Assembly (NCBI RefSeq): GCF_051960575.1
Contig: NZ_JBQCEE010000353.1
Location: 1 to 13,141 of the forward strand
DNA length: 13,141 nt
Direction of reading: 5' to 3'
From: JBQCEE01 sp051960575
GTDB taxonomy: Bacteria; Actinomycetota; Actinomycetes; Mycobacteriales; Jatrophihabitantaceae
Shown: piece after piece, positions 13,134 through 13,141 of the stretch
Numbering within the stretch: position 1 is the stretch's first letter
How the letters are laid out: every line of letters starts with the position of its first letter
Translations under genes and position numbers: made by a program
Notes under the pieces: model-generated
What the model was told of the DNA's origin: nothing
Databases searched by the model: none
What the model saw: only the letters and a program-made list of their open reading frames with translations

Positions 13134-13141
13134 CCCCTAGG

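Overview
The window is very GC-rich with almost all third codon positions G or C, frequent GTG starts, 4-nt start/stop overlaps, an ANTAR-domain regulator, a BlaI/M56 pair and a CCT-anticodon arginine tRNA. All of this fits a high-GC actinobacterium (Actinomycetota); nothing seen fixes the genus. No integrase, transposase, CRISPR array or phage gene is visible.

Layout. (1) 2-1426: the 3' part of a DEAD-box RNA helicase (+) abuts, stop codon to stop codon, a small ANTAR protein (-). (2) 1427-2616: an intergenic stretch with a 14-bp palindrome and a short short-chain-dehydrogenase-like remnant, then a secreted SMP-30/NHL-type beta-propeller protein (+). (3) 2698-3127: a hairpin, tRNA-Arg(CCT), and a decayed coding region that keeps a good ribosome-binding site but has two in-frame amber stops. 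(4) 3128-4270: a secreted HAF-repeat protein (-). (5) 4550-8072: an operon (+) of undecaprenyl-diphosphatase (uppP), BlaI/MecI-type repressor, M56 metalloprotease and MFS transporter. It is preceded by a CTCCTAC/GTAGGAG inverted repeat that looks like a BlaI operator and by a hairpin that buries the uppP Shine-Dalgarno sequence. (6) 8066-8101: a bidirectional terminator-like inverted repeat carrying both convergent stop codons. (7) 8095-13013: a minus-strand operon of lipoprotein, large 10-TM FtsX/MacB-like permease and two different ABC ATPases, the first ending in an AbrB/MazE-like domain. (8) 13039-13141: a strong GC hairpin and the tail of, or a micro-ORF in, whatever lies to the right.

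How the parts may work together (inference). The uppP-blaI-M56-MFS operon looks like a self-regulated cell-envelope stress cassette. The M56 protease would sense or relay damage and relieve BlaI repression of the operon, raising lipid-carrier recycling (UppP) and efflux (MFS). The convergent lipoprotein-permease-ATPase-ATPase operon is another envelope-facing transporter or mechanotransmission complex of the MacB/FtsX/LolCDE superfamily. The most distinctive features are uppP as first gene under a putative BlaI operator with a bistable leader, and the ABC ATPase with an AbrB-like tail.
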